This document shows, piece by piece, positions 61,028 through 64,000 of a stretch of 64,000 nt of DNA. The first letter of the stretch is position 1, and each line of letters starts with the position of its first letter. Under the pieces are notes generated by a model that searched no databases, was not told the origin of the DNA, and saw only the letters and a program-made list of their open reading frames with translations. Origin of the DNA: Hymenobacter ginkgonis (lineage in GTDB: Bacteria; Bacteroidota; Bacteroidia; Cytophagales; Hymenobacteraceae); the NCBI RefSeq assembly GCF_009755225.1, contig NZ_WQKZ01000001.1:186001-250000 (forward strand). Reading direction: 5' to 3'. Position numbers and translations under genes: made by a program.

Positions 61028-62056
61028 TTACTCGGCCTTGCGGTCGCCGCCGGTCATGGTCAGCATCCAGCCGGGGTACTCGGGGGCAAGCTTGCTTACT
61101 TCGTCAAGCTGCTGCAATTCTTCGGGCGAAAACTGCACGTCTACGGCTTTGAGGTTGTCCTCTAGTTGCTCCATTTTTTTGGCCCCGATGATGACGGTGC
61201 TCACTACCTTTTGGTGCAGCAGCCAAGCCAGGGCCAGCGACGCTACCGTGCTGCCTTTGGCGTCGGCCATGGACTTCAGTACGTCGATGATGTTGAAAGC
61301 CAATTCTTTATTGACGGGCGGGAAATCGAAGCCGCTACCGCCCCGGCGGCCATCGGCCTGCTGGTTTTCGCGGGTGTATTTGCCGCTGAGAAAGCCTCCG
61401 GCCAGGGGGCTCCACACCATGAGGCCCACCTTCTGGTCGAGCAAAAGGGGCACGAGCTCGCGCTCCAAATCGCGGCCCGCGATGGTATAGTAGGCTTGCA
61501 GCGACACGTACTTTTCGAGGCGCTGGTAGTGCGACACGCCAAGCGCCTTCATGAGCTGCCAGGCGGCCACGTTGCTAGCCCCAATGTAGCGCACCTTGCC
61601 GCTGCGCACTAGGTCGTCGAGGGCGCGCAGGGTTTCCTCCCAAGGCGTGAGCGAGTCGAAGCTGTGGGTTTGGTACAGGTCGATGTAATCGGTTTTGAGG
61701 CGCTTGAGGCTGGCTTCGGCCTGGGCGATGATGTGCTTGCGCGTGAGGCCCACATCGTTGGGGCCGGGGCCCATGGTGCCACGCACTTTGGTGGCCAGCA
61801 CCACGTCGTAGCGATTAATGCCGAGGTTGTGCAGGCCCTGGCCAGTTATTTCTTCCGACTGGCCTTCGGTGTAGATATTAGCCGTGTCGATAAAATTGAT
61901 ACCCGCATCAAGTGAGCGCTTGAGCAGGGCATCGGCGCCGGCCTGGTCTACGCCATTGATGGCGGCAAAGCGGCCCGTGCTGGGGCCGAAGGTCATGGTG
62001 CCCAGGCAGAGCTCCGATACTTTCAGGCCGGTATTGCCTAAGAGGTTGTATTTCAT
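61028..62056 (-). CDS. Aldo/keto reductase
   Basis: 342 residues, TIM barrel. Catalytic tetrad visible: Asp57 and Tyr62 in FIDTANIYTEGQSE, Lys90 in VVLATKVRG and His131 in DLYQTHSFD; the C-terminal KLAPEYPGWM is typical of the AKR11/AKR13-like group common in bacteria. It reduces aldehydes or ketones with NADPH; substrate unknown. Single gene, followed by a family-A terminator. Confidence 0.95.
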   Translation of the reverse strand: MKYNLLGNTGLKVSELCLGTMTFGPSTGRFAAINGVDQAGADALLKRSLDAGINFIDTANIYTEGQSEEITGQGLHNLGINRYDVVLATKVRGTMGPGPNDVGLTRKHIIAQAEASLKRLKTDYIDLYQTHSFDSLTPWEETLRALDDLVRSGKVRYIGASNVAAWQLMKALGVSHYQRLEKYVSLQAYYTIAGRDLERELVPLLLDQKVGLMVWSPLAGGFLSGKYTRENQQADGRRGGSGFDFPPVNKELAFNIIDVLKSMADAKGSTVASLALAWLLHQKVVSTVIIGAKKMEQLEDNLKAVDVQFSPEELQQLDEVSKLAPEYPGWMLTMTGGDRKAE

Positions 62057-62234
62057 GTTGGTGGAAAAAAGAGTGAGCGTTGCCTGCCCGCGCGGCTACC
62101 TCCGGCCCAGGGCGGGGGGTAGGGCAAGGGCCGTGGCTAGCTAAACCGCCGGGCGGCGCTGGTGTTGCGGCCGGGCGAGGGGGTAGGGGCCGGCGCGCCG
62201 TAAATTTCGGCCCGGCCCAGCGCCGGCTACCCCT

Positions 62235-62792
62235 ATGCCCGTTCCTTCTGCCCCGTTTAAAAAAGCCCTGGCCCGCCTCTCCGACAAGGAAAAAGAGGCC
62301 CTGCTGCTGCGCGCCGTGCGCCGCGACGCTGAGCTCTACGACACCTTCAGCTTCGAGCTGCTGCCCGACGTGACGCTCGCCAGCGTGTACGAGGCCAGCG
62401 CCGACCGCATCCACGAACTGTTCAACGTAGCCGTGACGGGCCGCTTGCTCAACCGCAGCCTCGTCAAAGCCCTGCGCGGGGCCAACCAAGAGGCGGGCCG
62501 CGCCCGGCGCGTCACCAAAAGCAAGCAGCTCGAAGTAGACTTGGGCATGTATACGCTGCGGCTGATTTTTGACAATTACACCGGGCAGTTCGACAGCGTG
62601 TACCAGGGGTTTTACGTGACCACGGCGCGGCTAGCGGTGCGCCTTACCCAGCTCATTGTGAAGCACCTGCACGAAGACCTGTGGCTTGAATACAAGTCGG
62701 AGCTGGATGACTTCCTGACCCAGCTGCACGGCCGCAAAAAGAGCCGCGAGCTGAAATTCGACTTGCCGCGGGAGCTGGAACTACCTGCTTAA
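62235..62792 (+). CDS. Conserved hypothetical protein
   Basis: 185 residues, no signal peptide, mainly helical and charged with RRVTKSKQLEVDLGMYTLRLIFDNYTGQ in its centre. No domain recognised. The stop is 3 nt before the P450 start, so the two genes are likely co-transcribed. The GGGGTAG word occurs 5 nt before its ATG on the other strand. Confidence 0.7.
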   Translation: MPVPSAPFKKALARLSDKEKEALLLRAVRRDAELYDTFSFELLPDVTLASVYEASADRIHELFNVAVTGRLLNRSLVKALRGANQEAGRARRVTKSKQLEVDLGMYTLRLIFDNYTGQFDSVYQGFYVTTARLAVRLTQLIVKHLHEDLWLEYKSELDDFLTQLHGRKKSRELKFDLPRELELPA

Positions 62793-62795
62793 GCC

Positions 62796-64000
62796 ATGCC
62801 TGCCAACGCCCCTACCCCCGCAGCCTGGCCGCAGGTGCCGCGCCTGCTCACGCTGCGCAATTCGATGAAGTCGGCCCGCGACCCCATTGGCGCGCTCAAC
62901 CAGTTGCTGGCCCACTACGGCGACACCGTGCGCCTGTATTTGGGCGGTGTGCGGCCGTCGGTAGTCACGCGCGACCCGGCGCTGGTGCAGCACATTTTAC
63001 AGAAAAACCACCGCCGCTACTTCAAATCGGACCTCACGCACGGGTTGTTGCGCTACCTGGGCCGCGGGCTGCTCACCAACGAGGGCGCCGACTGGCTGCG
63101 CCAGCGCCGGCTTATTCAGCCGGGTTTTCACCGCCAGCGGCTGGCTGGCCTCACGCGGCTTATGCGGGCCGCGGCCGATGAATGGGTAAACGGCTTGGCA
63201 GCTCAACTTTCTGACCAGCAACCGGTAGTGGCGTTGGACGCCCACGCCGCTATGACGGGGGTAGCGTTTCGCATCGTGGCGCGGTCGGTGTTTGGCAATA
63301 GCCTGGGCGAAAACCAACTCGCCCAGCTGAGCGACTGGCTCACGGCCATTCAGGCGTTTTACGTCAATACCATTCGGCAGCCGTATTTGCGGCCCTGGCA
63401 CTGGGCGCGCGGCAACTACACTCGCCACGACCAACTGGCCACCAACCTGCGCGAGTTGGTGCGCGCGGCCATTGGCCGGCACCAGGCGGCCCAGGCCGCC
63501 GCCGCGCCCGGCGCCCTACCCCCCGACGACCTGTTGCAGATGCTGCTCGATGCTCGCTACGAAGACGATGGCACCGCGATGAGCGAAAACCAATTGCTCG
63601 ACGAGCTAAATATCTTGCTCGTGGCTGGCCACGAAACCTCGGCCAACGCCCTGGCTTGGGCCTTCTCGCTGCTGGCCCACCACCCCGAAACGCAGCAAAA
63701 GCTGGCCGACGAAATTGCCCACGAGCTGCCCGATGACCAAGCCGTGGAGTTCGGCGACTTGCCCCGCCTGCCCTACGCCCTGCAAGTGGTGCAGGAGGCT
63801 ATGCGCCTCTACCCCCCCGCTTGGATAATGGACCGCGTGGCTACCGAAGCCGATGAGTTTCAAGGCGTGCCCATTGCCAAGGGTACGCTGTTTTCGCTCT
63901 ACATCTACGGCCTGCACCACCACCCCGGCCTCTGGCCCGACGCCGAAGTGTTTCGCCCTGAGCGCTTTGCAGCAAGTGCCGTGCCCGCGCCGCCTGCCTA
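62796..64000 (+). CDS. Cytochrome P450 (partial, runs off the window)
   Basis: 401 codons are present without a stop; the heme-cysteine region lies beyond the window. I-helix AGHETSAN at 277-284 supplies the oxygen-activating Thr281, and the ExxR motif EAMR is at 334-337, followed by the PERF-type segment FRPERF. Soluble, without a membrane anchor. The form resembles CYP102/CYP4-like bacterial enzymes that hydroxylate fatty acids or terpenoids. Starts 3 nt after the upstream hypothetical gene, suggesting an operon. Confidence 0.9.
   Translation, partial: MPANAPTPAAWPQVPRLLTLRNSMKSARDPIGALNQLLAHYGDTVRLYLGGVRPSVVTRDPALVQHILQKNHRRYFKSDLTHGLLRYLGRGLLTNEGADWLRQRRLIQPGFHRQRLAGLTRLMRAAADEWVNGLAAQLSDQQPVVALDAHAAMTGVAFRIVARSVFGNSLGENQLAQLSDWLTAIQAFYVNTIRQPYLRPWHWARGNYTRHDQLATNLRELVRAAIGRHQAAQAAAAPGALPPDDLLQMLLDARYEDDGTAMSENQLLDELNILLVAGHETSANALAWAFSLLAHHPETQQKLADEIAHELPDDQAVEFGDLPRLPYALQVVQEAMRLYPPAWIMDRVATEADEFQGVPIAKGTLFSLYIYGLHHHPGLWPDAEVFRPERFAASAVPAPPA

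Overview
The window looks like chromosomal DNA of a high-GC member of the Bacteroidota, most likely Hymenobacter or a close relative. The evidence is a gliding-type (type B) secretion C-terminal domain next to a PorP/SprF-type membrane protein, a type A T9SS sorting domain on a sugar dehydrogenase, SusC-style carboxypeptidase-regulatory and TonB-plug modules, a NagB fused to a PIG-L domain, and -7 promoter boxes of the form TAnnTTTG. Genes are a mix of housekeeping and envelope functions. I see no rRNA, tRNA, insertion sequence, phage or CRISPR array.

Layout. 0-2.7 kb: an LEA14-like lipoprotein, a membrane-anchored endonuclease/exonuclease/phosphatase protein and a MarC-family membrane protein. 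2.8-7.5 kb: the SprF-like/adhesin-like T9SS pair. 8.3-14.3 kb: a 1996-residue alpha-2-macroglobulin protein with an inserted SusC-type regulatory/plug segment. 14.5-21.7 kb: SDR, quinone oxidoreductase, Bcp-type peroxiredoxin, M23 and M48 peptidases, FAH-family hydrolase, lipoprotein. 21.7-25.0 kb: amino-sugar catabolism (nagA, nagB-like). 25.1-29.2 kb: a membrane protein, mpl (peptidoglycan recycling) and dnaB. 29.3-37.7 kb: T9SS-exported PQQ sugar dehydrogenase, TauE-like permease, TonB siderophore receptor, LLM oxidoreductase, dienelactone hydrolase, SDR. 37.9-43.7 kb: a complete tripartite RND efflux operon in the order adaptor, pump, TolC. 43.9-52.7 kb: alkyltransferase-like protein, two paralogous small exported proteins, S9 peptidase, a hypothetical, MtfA-SEC-C, a small acidic protein and an ABC-F ATPase. 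52.9-64 kb: an aminotransferase, a lower-GC patch of hypotheticals, a GT2 fusion, recR, clpS, an aldo/keto reductase, a hypothetical and the start of a cytochrome P450 that runs off the window.

Three patterns cut across genes. (1) The 7-mer GGGGTAG/CTACCCC occurs about 100 times by hand count, far above a composition-only expectation, inside and outside genes and on both strands; five genes end in it. (2) A family of about twelve imperfectly conserved palindromes with outer ends like GAACGTC(C/A)TGCTGA sits only next to gene 3' ends and never in the ten divergent gaps, so it probably acts as mobile or co-evolving bidirectional terminators. (3) Several start codons lie only 3-8 nt after a TAnnTTTG box, which implies leaderless or near-leaderless mRNAs. 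The 54.1-57.2 kb patch lacks patterns 1 and 2 and may be a later acquisition.
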